50,456 nucleotides of DNA from Corallochytrium limacisporum (taxonomy: Eukaryota > Opisthokonta): contig PDIP01000098.1 of the NCBI GenBank assembly GCA_002811645.1, positions 86,701 to 137,156 on the forward strand, in the 5' to 3' direction. The notes beneath the pieces were generated by a model, which was given only the letters and a program-made list of their open reading frames with translations, was not told where the DNA came from and searched no databases. A program made the translations under genes and the position numbers. Positions 38,742-49,089 of the stretch are shown piece after piece. Numbering within the stretch: the first letter of the stretch is position 1; every line of letters starts with the position of its first letter.

Positions 38742-41700
38742 TCGTCCCTCCCGGTTCTTCGCGGTTGCGCAAAAGGAGGTTCGTCCGCAACCTTTCCTAG
38801 AATTTCTGCTTGGGTCATCACAATTTTCAGATCAGTGTATGTTCTCTATGAGTTTGTCTCGGGGAGCCTTCAAGAGTCATCAAAGTGGCATAGTCTATGT
38901 ACTGCCCTTCCGTCCGTCGTCCGACCGGACGGGTTTATTTTGGGAAGGGAACCGTTTCACACGCACACACTCCAAGCCCGCAGCGATGGAGGAAAATTTG
39001 TGCAATAGGGAAGAAGCAAAACGGTACACAGAGGGGAGGGGGGTTGCCCATTTAAATTTTGAATATTTCAGCAGTCGCGCTGCCTGGCTGTATAGTAAAT
39101 GAACTGAGAGTGAGGAATGCTTTCCATATAAGGCTCCGTCTTCAAGGAGAAAGGAAACAGCAATGTCGTATCTGGAAGCAAAGAAGGTTGATGATAATTC
39201 CAAGGCGGTGGCCGCAAGAGTTCCAAAGCAGCGATACTTTAGGTATTGAATGAATCACCTTACCTAAATTTGTTTTTCCATCGGTAGACATACGAAGTCG
39301 ATGGACGCGCGTCATCGCTCCCAAACTTTCCTGGGTTAGACACTGTACTGCCGGATCCAGACAACCGATCGAAATATTATAGTAAATGTACCGCAGTGCA
39401 GGGGGCGCTCCGGGCATTTGTCGCTCGGGGGTTTGCACAGCAAAGAACTGAGTGCACCGTTTTGTTTTGGGTAGAGGGGCCCTCACACACTCCTCCTCAC
39501 TCCCTGCTCCACGTGTATGGTCCGAGCAGTCACGCTCTACCAGGTATTTGAACCGGCGGGAGCAAGTCACTTTCGCATAGGTTCCGATTCTTTTTTGTTT
39601 TGCACTGTGTTTTTCTTGCTTTAGTGGGGACGAGAAAAGGCAAGAAAACTACGGCTCTCTCCGCCCTCCCGGCCGCCCTTCTTCTGTTTTACTTGCCGTT
39701 TTGTTCGCGCATGGTACCAGATCTACTCGGCACATGAACCGGGAGAGGGGCGTTGGCACGGCTTACTGTAAAACTGTGGAAGATTCGCAAAGGAAAAGTA
39801 AGGAACACCCGGAGAGGGGCGGGGAAGGTTTACTTGTGCTGGTATTTTGCTGTCTGCTTGAGTTGCGTCGCGCGTCGCGGGTGGGGAGGGGGCGGGCGGG
39901 CGGAACACAACAAAAAAGAAAGAAAACGCAGGTGGTTGCATCTTTAGTCCGAACGCGGATCGTGATCTCTGGCACTGTCTGTCAACAAAGTCTGGTGCAC
40001 ATTCTTTGTTTTCCTTTTTTCCATGTGCCCAAAATGTCACGGTTGGTGCGTGCGTTTCGAAGGAACACTGCGGCGAAAGGGAAAAAGCTGCAGCAGGAGC
40101 GCTCCGAGGTACCGTAACTGCAGTGAACATGATGGACATGGGCTCATCCCATCACGAGCTCAGAACAGACAGTGACAAAGAGCGGACACGTCCATGAAAC
40201 CCCATTGGGAATGTCACTGCCATTGTGATGGACGTTGCTGTGTCTCTGGCCCCTCTTGTCCGTCTGTCAAGACTTGGTTTTGTTGGAGTACCGTTCCATA
40301 AAAGGTAGCGATGTGATACGGAGAGATCTTGGGTCCCCCCCTCGCTGATTTCTCCACGTTGGAATTTTGCCGAGCAAGGGAGGGGGGGTCCGGGGAGGAT
40401 GTCAAGCCAGTCCAAATTTCAGTACTGAATGGATAGGGAAATAGCCCAAGGGATGCCACGGGGGATTCTGGCAGGACAAGAGAATGGAATTTTGGGTCGA
40501 AGTATCCTTCCTAAGTTTCCTGTCAACAAAATCGCACCTTCTCGTTCCATAGAGGTCCCTGTACCACGCGCCGAGAGCTCACTATACATTCTTTATTAGC
40601 ATGAATTCACTGGAACACCGCCTATGGCCCAAAACTAGCCACCAAGGATGCAGACAGCGCACGATTTGGAAGAATTCCAGTCGATGGTACTTGGCTGTTT
40701 ATAGGCAATCAAGAGCACAGTCTCCTCGTTCGCACTGGTAGTGAGGCATGGCGCAGACGGTGTGGAGTGCGCGGGCCGGAGTGAGAACGGACGACAGGCG
40801 CGAGCGAGTGGTACTGGTAGGCGATCGGGGAAGCGTTGCGGCGAGAGAGCCAGTGGTAAAAAGTTTACTTCGACTTTCACTCGTTCTTGCCGCGACGATT
40901 TGATGTTTGAGGAGTGCATTTTGGATGTCTATGAAACACGGTGTTATGGTACGCAGAGTTCATTGTTGAGAGACCACACCAGAGCACTTGAGTTTGCCAG
41001 CCATGCCACCATAAAACAAGATCCACGACAATGTATGCTCCCTGTTTGACACGCAGGAACCAACACATCTCCGGAGATCGTAGAATGCTATGTGATGCTG
41101 ACTGAACCCTGGAAAGGAACAAGCGCCCTGTATTATGACGCCGCCACCCGGTAGGGTGGACCCGACCCCAACCAAGAACTATGTGTGCGGTTATTATGCG
41201 TCTTCCGCCCAACGAACACGATCGGGGTCAATTCCAACGATTGTTTCGATCGGAGCAGCATGGTGACTTGTGGGCACCTCAGTACAAGTGAACATACACA
41301 TGATAGCCCCATTCAATCAATTCATCTCTAAAGCTTTACATATAAGTTATATGGAAATTTGTCATGCGTTGGACGGGTACCAGGCTATATCACGAAGACC
41401 TACGACAGCAGCCTAGGGAGACACCACACGACCGGAAAAGTTGGTGAGAACCCAGGTAGATGCCATATGCTCATAATGCCGTAGAGAGAATAAGGTACAA
41501 CCTGGGTGCAGTTTTTGCAGAAACTTCGATCGGAGACGACAAGCAAAACTGATGATCACAATACAACACGCGGCCACCAGGCACAACGCACACATGACAC
41601 TGGGGATCCAGCGCACGGGGTCATTTGTGCGCTGCGCAGTGCAGTATTGTCGACTACCAACTTCCCATCAATATCCTTGCTCCAGCCACCAAGTCACTCA

Positions 41701-42222
41701 AAACCTCTTCGTGAACCTCCCCTTTGACGGACCACCCAGGGGGGCAAGAGAAGGAGTGGAGGAAGGGGAGGGGCGGCGCGCTGCTATGCGGCAGATGCGC
41801 AAAAGGAGATTAACTTGGGCTGTGAGTGTAACAAGATAACAAGATTTTCCTACAACAACTGATTTTACACTTCTGTGCGCATAGTAACCCACTGATGAGA
41901 ACAGGATAAAGAGCCGTAAGGACTCTTCTTTGATAACACAGATTGCTCGTTCTGTTTTCTGTCCTCCACAAACTGCGAATACACAGAGAGTAGAACCGGG
42001 AGAGAATGATAAACAAAATAAATGAAGACCGCCGGGGCTCAAAATAGATGGACATGGAAGACGGCCTCCGTCCATAGAGAAAGAAAAACAACACATAGTC
42101 TTCCGCAACTCCCTTTTGAAGAGCCCTCTGTGTCGCATTTGGCCATCCACTTTGGCTCCACAAGGCCGACGGCTCGCTGGCAACAAGTTTTCCTTCTTGA
42201 TGATGCGATGCGCGATGGCGCT

Positions 42223-42284
42223 CTGCTGCGTGCGTGCGCTCCGCTGCGTGTGTGCGTGCGCTCCGCTGCGTGTGTGTGTGCGCT
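42223..42284 (+). repeat. 22-bp minisatellite, about three copies
   Basis: Two full 22-bp copies (42241-42262 and 42263-42284) of the unit CCGCTGCGTGTGTGYGTGCG plus CT differ at one base. A partial, slightly diverged copy precedes them (42223-42240). Confidence 0.85.
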
Positions 42285-43463
42285 CGCTCTTGCATTTTCT
42301 TTGCTCTTCAGTATCTGTCCGCCTCTACCACAAATGTTCCACCCTTCTCCTTTTTGTCTCAGACTTTCTGTTATAAAATCATTCATACATTGAGGATGTA
42401 TTATCTGGGTCATGCGCTACCAAATCTATCACCAAGAGCCCGACGTCCGGACACGCGGACAGAGGAACAGTGGACAGCAATGGAAGCAACAACGGACTTC
42501 AGAAGAACACTGATATGCCTCAGTATGGAAAAAGTACGGGGAAAATTAGAAATCCGGCCGGCGCTTGTGGGAAGGGTGTGTACAGCGCATCAGCAGACTG
42601 ACTTGTTTTTGGTGCTAAGCGTAGTGAATCAAGGTGACTTTCTTGGTCAATTTAGACATGGTCAGATTTCACTGAGGATCCCATTCGGGGCGCGGCGGCG
42701 TCCCTTGACATGTTTGTAAGTGCTAGACCCGGAACTGCTTGTTTGTTTCCGGGCATGGCCTTTTTAAGGATGGCTGAACTCTCCAGCCTCAAGGCTGGGC
42801 AGAGCAATCTTTTCTTCGTTTCTTTTCTTTTTCTTTTTTGCTCAAGCGCGGTAGTGGCCGTATAGGCCCACACGCTCCAACTTCAGAGCGCGGCTCGCTC
42901 CATTGAAAATTAATCACGATCAGCTGCCCGTCTTAGACAGGAAGTAGGTCACGGGAAACGCTGATTACGAAGTCGATGGTGGTGAAGCAGGCGCACGCAA
43001 TACTGGCCCAAATACCCCTTGTTCAGTCGTCCACCCTAATCTGGTACAAAATGAATGAGATTCACTTCGCCTACTGGGAGGAGAGCGTGGTACAGCCACT
43101 GGTTAAACAGTGCTTGTTTACGTTTACTCCCACTCTCTCTCTCTCTCCCCTTGCCTCAATTAAGACTGGTTGGAAGGATTCATCCCTGTCCTACTCCTTG
43201 ACGTTGCACTTAGTGGTCCCTCATTAGGCAAATTTCTCTTTGGTGTACCACTGCTAAACGCATGATTCACATGGCTCAGACGAACGCCAGACGAAGAAAA
43301 ATGTTTCTTGGGGCCCATGAGAACCACTCCCCTCCCCCCCTTCCCTGCTCACCAATAAATTCCCCCCCCCCTTTCTCCTCCCTTCTCATCCCTCCCTCCC
43401 CACTAGGCCCGGAACCGAGAGCCAGGAGAGAGAATACGGGATAACCACCAAGGAACCCAAACG

Positions 43464-43465
<2 letters not shown>

Positions 43466-43552
<87 letters not shown>
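43466..43552 (+). repeat. (AC)n microsatellite, about 43 units
   Basis: A pure AC dinucleotide run of 87 bp with no interruption. Such purity suggests recent expansion or slippage and a likely polymorphic locus. Confidence 0.97.
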
Positions 43553-43553
<1 letters not shown>

Positions 43554-45120
43554 CAGCAAAGGCAGCATAAGGTATGCGACCATCCAGACGGTGCTAGAGC
43601 AATGGCCGCCAACTGGCAAAGATCCTGAGAATGCGAAAGCATGCCCAATACAGGTCTTTGGTACGCACCTCGAAGAGGAAACAGGCAGAGCTGGGTGGGA
43701 TCCAAAAGTCGAGTATTTTCTTTTTTTTTTTGCTCTGAGAGTGCAGAACTGCGGTGGTTGCCTGGTGTGCCTGGTGCAAATTTTCATTTTTTTTTTCGAG
43801 TCGCTTCTTTGTAGCTTATTATGTATAAACAAGGACCTGGGTGTTTTGTAGTGAACTTTCCACCTCCTTCGTTTTGTTTCTGGCTCCCATTTTTTCTTTC
43901 CGTTTAAGATCCCATTTGTCTTAATTTGTATTTCTAATTCTTATTTTTTTTTGTTCGTTCTTGTCATACACACCGGGTAGTGTCCATGATATATGTACCA
44001 GCAACAAACCATGACCCAATTTGGACAAAATGGAACAAATCCCTTAACTTGGGGTCAGCGCGGCGCACCTCGACGGCAAATTTACGAGACGGGGCAGGAC
44101 CGGGGGGAAGGAATGTTGTGTTGCGCAGCATCGGACGACACTGGCCGGGTAGACGGGAAGGTTTAGAGTCGTCGTCATTGCCCTTGGATTTTCCACTGCG
44201 TACCGCAATGTCGCGATATTGCTTCGTAAGTGAAGAAAAGAAGACCGAGACTACATGTCTTCCTGAAGTCAAGGATGTCTGGGTAGCCTAGAGAGCGCAG
44301 AGACTGACAGTTTTCACCGCTGTTGAAGTGTTACGTAGACTGGAAGAAGCGATGCGTACTTGGCTGTTCGACTTGTTGGGCAATGAACCGGGCCCCTGAC
44401 GTTTCCTGCTGAGTGTGGGGGCTGTTGGCAACAGGTGTACTGTCAAGATCGAGGCTCTCCTTAGATCTCGTGACAAGCGCTTTGCGCTCGACGCCCGCAC
44501 ATTGCACTAGATGATGAAGGTATCGGCGCGTGAGTGACCGGTGTACGTGGGCAGCGGTGCTATTGTTCCCTCGTCGTGTTCTGCGCTATCATCCGCGGCG
44601 AGTGGAAAGTGGTCACCTTATGCAAGATAGGATACTACCCACCGGAGGCATCGACATGGAAGAGATATCTAGCTCCCAAATGAGTAACCTTGCGGCCATG
44701 TTTACCCAACATAATGTAGGAGTTCAACAATGCAGTGGGTCCCAACACAGCATCCATCGCAAGACGTCGAATCGTAAAAAGTAGACCGGTGAATGTAACT
44801 CCATGAACACCAGCAGAGTTAGGCATTGCTCACCAATCTACGAACATCCTCGGGTGCCCTACCATAGCCCCCTTCCCAGGTTAGTACCTCCTGACAATCT
44901 TAACAGCTGGCGTATAATGTCCATGGCTAGAAGTCTAGCGTATGACCACCTCCTGCACTCGCCCTTGGTGCGTCCAACGTTGGCTTGTGACATCTCCAAG
45001 TGTCCACTGTAACATGTGTCCATTAATCTTGTCTGGACGAGAAAAAAGGCCAGTTGCATGAGCATGCGCCAAGGTCGGCAGTTCCCTGTGGATTGGAGCC
45101 CAAGCGAATTGTCTCTCGCG

Positions 45121-45420
45121 ATGTCGGATGTTACCACCGTTGCCATTGATCCAAAGGTTGGGGTAGGGACGGTTCTGAGTGAAGGGGTTTCAGATGGAGT
45201 TGAGCGACAGAATCCTATGTTTTGCTCCTTCAACACTGATATCTAAGGAATGCTCGGTGCTCTTCAACTGGGAGCCAGATTGGGGCAAACCGAAGGTCCT
45301 GCAGTTATGTCTTCCGATAGTAAATGTGCCGCGGTGCCAGACGAAAAGTATCGATCAAGTGACAACCTCGTCTCGTACGTGGACCGATACATCCTCACTT
45401 AATGTTCCCGACCCGCACTC
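45121..45420 (+). pseudogene. Possible decayed Ty3/gypsy-type RNase H fragment
   Basis: The plus-strand frame from about 45121 to 45243 reads VAIDPKVGVGTVLSE, then DGVERQNPMFCS, before a stop. This spacing resembles the start of a Ty3/gypsy RNase H domain: an Asp, then GVGxVLSQ, then DGxE-P-x-S. In the next frame, close downstream (about 45240-45270), KECSVL resembles the following conserved EKECLA element. A TDTSSL in that frame (near 45380) is further away than the equivalent TDHxSL motif usually is. I find no reverse transcriptase, integrase or LTR nearby. The resemblance is by eye and could be chance. Confidence 0.28.
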
Positions 45421-46037
45421 GCGGAGCCTCCCCACCCACGCGATCACTCGAGGGCCGGCCGCTGAAGCTCGGTACCGAACCCTAAACACAATATAGACTC
45501 CGAACAGCAGCAGAGATAGAGAGAAGGTGCTTTTGATTGGAACGAACGACAAGCCCGGCGAAGCCGAGGTTGACCAAAGGGAGTCTATTTTGTGGATGGC
45601 TTCCCTGTCATAGCCTATATTCATGTCCGGATATATTAACTATTTTTTTTGCTTGAACAAATAGTAAAAAATCCCGCTGCCCATGAAAGTTTTCAAAGCA
45701 GACTTGCTTACCTATCAAATTAGGCCAGTATGATACGTATATTAAAATATAGCCCAAACTCAAAAACGAGTCGCTCGTCCCCAGCGGAGTACCCCGTGGA
45801 TCCAGTGCGACGGTGTCAGGTCCGGTTCGGGTCAGACTGGCGGGCACGACGAAACCATATGGTGCTGGTAGTTCAAAACCAACGTCGTCGATCAGAACCA
45901 TTGAAATTCATAGTTGGTATCCATTGATAAGGGGACACAACCGCATACAGCGACAATGATGCAACCGTAGAGTAGAACAAGCGCACCGCAGGGTTTCGCA
46001 ATATACCAAACGAGCTCTCGTGGCCACAAGCACAAAT

Positions 46038-46895
46038 ATGTTTGCACTGCGCAGGTTCGGCAAGAATTCTAGTGCTTTGCAGTTCGTAAGACCACACATT
46101 CTACCAGCTCAAATACGATTCGCTGGACACTCGAAATGGCACAATATTCAGCACAGGAAGGGCAAGCAGGATGCAATTAAGTCGAAGATCAATGCCAAAC
46201 ATGCCAATTTCATCCGCATTGCCGCATCCAACAACCCAGATCCGTCCCTCAATGCTAATTTACAGGATGCCATCGGCAGAGCTAAAAGCGAAGGAGTACC
46301 AGGGTCCGTGATTGAAAAAGCCCTGCAGTCGGCAAGTAAGGAACAGACGGCAGGAGCAGGCAATTATCAGAACTTCGTGCTCGAAGCCAGGGGACCGGGC
46401 GGGATGACGTGCATGATTGAATGTCTGAGCGACAATCGAAAGCGTGCCCTACAAAATATAGCCACAGTCTTTGGAAAGTTTCAAGGAACGGTTGGATCTG
46501 GCACCGCTGCATACAATTTCCAGCACTGCGGCGTGATTCGCATGGAGTGCGGACTGCAGGGATCGGACCCCACGTTTGATCGAATCTTTGAGGTCGCAGT
46601 GGAAGCCGGTGCTGAGGATGTTGTGGTCGAGGATGACGGAATTCCAGTGGAAGGTGAGATTTTGAAGGAGGAATTGCCGGTCGTGTGCAGGATTCAATGC
46701 GAACGCACATCTCTGCGGGAGATCGCTAGGATCGTTGAGAATGCACTCGGCAAGGAACCTAAGAGCGTTGCCATGGAGTACCTACCCTTAGATCTGGTTG
46801 AGGTCAACGAGGCGGATGTGGAGCGAATTGGCAAGCTCATGGATATGCTAGATGATGACCTGGACACGGCCAAGGTGCATCATAATCTCGCATGA
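46038..46895 (+). CDS. TACO1: TACO1/YebC-family mitochondrial translation factor
   Basis: This 285-residue protein, read from the ATG at 46038, belongs to the YebC/TACO1 family. A short basic N-terminus (MFALRRFGKNSSALQFVRPH) acts as likely mitochondrial presequence. It is followed by the family signature GHSKWHNIQHRKGKQDAIKS (about 30-49), then FIRIAASNNPDPSLNANLQD. The middle and C-terminal domains contain LEARGPGGMTCMIECLSDNR and YLPLDLVEVNEADVERIGKLM, all typical. Human TACO1 activates synthesis of cytochrome c oxidase subunit I, and bacterial YebC relieves ribosome stalling at proline runs; a mitochondrial role is inferred from the presequence. The frame is open six codons further upstream but without an ATG. 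The chosen ATG has A at -3. It converges with the glycosyltransferase gene 97 bp away. Confidence 0.93.
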   Translation: MFALRRFGKNSSALQFVRPHILPAQIRFAGHSKWHNIQHRKGKQDAIKSKINAKHANFIRIAASNNPDPSLNANLQDAIGRAKSEGVPGSVIEKALQSASKEQTAGAGNYQNFVLEARGPGGMTCMIECLSDNRKRALQNIATVFGKFQGTVGSGTAAYNFQHCGVIRMECGLQGSDPTFDRIFEVAVEAGAEDVVVEDDGIPVEGEILKEELPVVCRIQCERTSLREIARIVENALGKEPKSVAMEYLPLDLVEVNEADVERIGKLMDMLDDDLDTAKVHHNLA

Positions 46896-46992
46896 TGATG
46901 ACCAGAGACACGGGCTCTACACTGCAGACGTTGCATTGGTTTATCATTGTGGATATACACATAGAGAAAGATGTATTGTAACTATTGATTAT

Positions 46993-49089
46993 TTAGGGCT
47001 TACACCACGGCGTGGACTTGGTCTTGCAATGAATTTTCACATCAATCTGGTGATACTTGACACCCTCAGACTCCAGCTCATGTTCCTTCACCAGGGTGTA
47101 CTCCAGGCTGCGGTAGCCTGAGTTGGACTTGCCCTTGGCACTACGTGCCTTTGCCTTACCCACGTCTCTACTTCTGTCCTTGGGATGGATGCTGAACCAG
47201 GATGGCTGGCCATGGAACTTATCCGGGTCGCCTATGTTTGGAGTCATAAATCCAATACGTTTGTTGACGAAGCGATTGCGAAACTCGTCGTCTTCACCGC
47301 CCCAACCCCAGAAGAAGTTTGAGAATCCGTTGACAGCTTCGAAGTCCTTAACGCTCATCAGATGAACACCGCCAAAGTACCGCACGTAGGTCATACGAGT
47401 GTACAATTGGGCAGGAGTCATGTGAACGGTCTCTCCTGGATAAGAGAAATCCAACAGTGGGTCCTTGGGCAGTGTGTCAACATCGTTTAACAGAACGTAG
47501 TCGCAGCCTAGTTTATCAGCATGCTTCACGCCTGCATTTAGCACACTCCCACGATTGAAGCGATACTTATCAACCTGATTGACAACTAGGAACGTATGCG
47601 GTACTTTGGCCTTATTCATCATCCATTCGCTCATGTATGGCAGGAACTGGTCAAGTTCCTTTTGTGCTTTGCGGAAAGGCACAATGATGCACAGGTGGTG
47701 CGGCCGCGACTCTTCAACCGCAGTATGTTTCCGTCCAGCGGAACCCTCCTCGAGTTTCACGAGACCGCGTTCGCGTGCTCTCCTGCTTGCAGAGACGAAG
47801 TTTCCGGAGGCTTTTACCATGGGGATCAGCGGAGGCAGGTTTGGGACACGCTCATATCCTACTTTGACAGCCAGGGTGTTCTTGATCAGATCTAGTGTTT
47901 GTTGCAAGTTTTCCCACTCCCGACTTTCATCACTTAAACAGTGACCAATGGCGTCTGGCCAGATATCAGGTGTCTTCTGGTACCCGAGCCAGGTCAGCAT
48001 GGTGGCCACAAGATATTTCCCTTGATTCAGCAATTCCGGATTGTCGGTGTACTGCTCCAGATGGTGGAAGTACCCATTGAATGCCGTAACTGTAATGCTG
48101 TGGAGAAGATCTTGGTGAAAGAGCGTGACTCCGGTACCCACGAACACGCCATAGTCATTCATTTTCAGCTCCGGATGACCCGCTGGGTAAGGACCTTGCC
48201 CTCCCGATCCATCAGCATTGATCTCGTCTTCAATTTGGTTGAGCGGCACTATCCATGCCTTGGAGCCCATGACCTGCAATCGATCAGTACTGGCCCAAGC
48301 ATCGTACATGGTGTTAACACCCGAAATGTTGATGTCCGGATGGTCGATGAAGAGGAGTCCCTCCTCAAGGTTTTCCAACGCAAGTTTGTGGAAGATATAC
48401 GGCAGATACTCTTGATCCAGTTCGATGATCACCGGGTTCCATTCTGAAGGTATTAAGGCTGCGATACGCCAGTGTGGAGGCCTGTAGGACAAACTATTGT
48501 TCCAAATAATATAAATATTCTTGATGCACTTAATCTTTTGCACCCGATGCAGGAGATGGAACAAACCGTGCGGTTGGGCGGACATGTCCAAGACCAAGGT
48601 GAGCCTTACCGGACAGTCTTCCACATTTTTGACTTCCTCTTCGCTGCTGATGGGGACCAAAGAATGATGTATGTAACCGCCCAGCGTGTCAGGGAGCCCA
48701 ATGGAGCTGCATTCGATAATCCGATGTGGGTCACCATTCTCACCATCCACAGCACCCCACTCTGGTTCAGCATGGTCCGAGGGCAATCTCAGACGGAGAT
48801 ATTTATCAGCGTCATACGTTTCAATGTTCGCTGCGCTTGCTTCTGAGTGCGGCACTGTATACTCCACATTGTTACCTTTGCGAAGAGTGTCCCATTCTTT
48901 GGGACTTACCCCGTACTGACGTACCTTTCCGGGGACTGATCTTGTCGGATCTTCAAAGATAAATCGATACCAGGTGTACCTCGGAGCATATTCTGCTGTG
49001 TTGATAACATATCGTGTGATCCCATACACTGCCAGGCACAGCAATGCAGCTGCAACGATAACCTTTCCTGGCCTTCTACTGAGCCGCAT
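46993..49089 (-). CDS. Glycosyltransferase fusion: GT64-like domain + B4GALT7-type galactosyltransferase
   Basis: From the ATG at 49089 this is a 698-residue type II membrane protein; an upstream open stretch has no ATG. Residue numbers here count from ten codons before that ATG (subtract 10 for the ATG start). Membrane anchor: about 19-39. Residues about 171-425 resemble the exostosin GT64 fold: a VRLTLVL strand, IKNIYIIWNN, GVFVGTGVTLFH and a late KVGYERVPNLPPL. However, the metal-binding DDD is replaced by DHPD (259-262) and the EDIAMN-type segment by NQGKYLVA (365-372), so this half may be inactive. Residues about 475-708 are a complete GT7 domain closest to B4GALT7, which adds galactose to xylose in the proteoglycan linker: PFRKAQKEL, RFNR (520-523), DVD (546-548), WGWGGEDDEF (604-613) and the C-terminal TPWCKP. 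Golgi location is expected. The GT7 call is strong; the GT64-like call is moderate. Confidence 0.85.
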   Translation of the reverse strand: MRLSRRPGKVIVAAALLCLAVYGITRYVINTAEYAPRYTWYRFIFEDPTRSVPGKVRQYGVSPKEWDTLRKGNNVEYTVPHSEASAANIETYDADKYLRLRLPSDHAEPEWGAVDGENGDPHRIIECSSIGLPDTLGGYIHHSLVPISSEEEVKNVEDCPVRLTLVLDMSAQPHGLFHLLHRVQKIKCIKNIYIIWNNSLSYRPPHWRIAALIPSEWNPVIIELDQEYLPYIFHKLALENLEEGLLFIDHPDINISGVNTMYDAWASTDRLQVMGSKAWIVPLNQIEDEINADGSGGQGPYPAGHPELKMNDYGVFVGTGVTLFHQDLLHSITVTAFNGYFHHLEQYTDNPELLNQGKYLVATMLTWLGYQKTPDIWPDAIGHCLSDESREWENLQQTLDLIKNTLAVKVGYERVPNLPPLIPMVKASGNFVSASRRARERGLVKLEEGSAGRKHTAVEESRPHHLCIIVPFRKAQKELDQFLPYMSEWMMNKAKVPHTFLVVNQVDKYRFNRGSVLNAGVKHADKLGCDYVLLNDVDTLPKDPLLDFSYPGETVHMTPAQLYTRMTYVRYFGGVHLMSVKDFEAVNGFSNFFWGWGGEDDEFRNRFVNKRIGFMTPNIGDPDKFHGQPSWFSIHPKDRSRDVGKAKARSAKGKSNSGYRSLEYTLVKEHELESEGVKYHQIDVKIHCKTKSTPWCKP

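Larger units (their letters stand above)
36755..46037. other. 9.3-kb gene-poor region
   Basis: No gene can be supported between the Agd3-like and TACO1 starts. The longest ATG-initiated frames are about 100-160 codons, overlap others on both strands and match nothing I recognise. Contents include a 221-N assembly gap (37471-37691) entered from a CT run, C/G palindromes near 37830-37850, 38008-38020 and 38724-38741, a 22-bp minisatellite (42223-42284), an (AC)43 microsatellite (43466-43552) and a possible RNase H-like retroelement scrap near 45121-45270. The first 200-300 bp should hold the Agd3-like promoter (CATTTAA on the gene strand at 36931-36937) and the last 100-200 bp that of TACO1. 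An intron-rich gene or non-coding RNA cannot be ruled out. Confidence 0.5.

Noticed and set aside
44635-44826. Minus-strand frame with a loose likeness to a Ty1/copia RNase H-connection segment (GKHGRKVTHLGARYL)
   Set aside because: The match is short, has no supporting motif in any frame on either side, and competes with the plus-strand resemblance at 45121.
45608-45901. Minus-strand frame beginning MVLIDDVGFELPAPYG, like a sulfatase N-terminus
   Set aside because: Only the first 16 residues resemble a sulfatase; the Cys-x-Pro/Ser-x-Arg active-site signature and the rest of the domain are absent.
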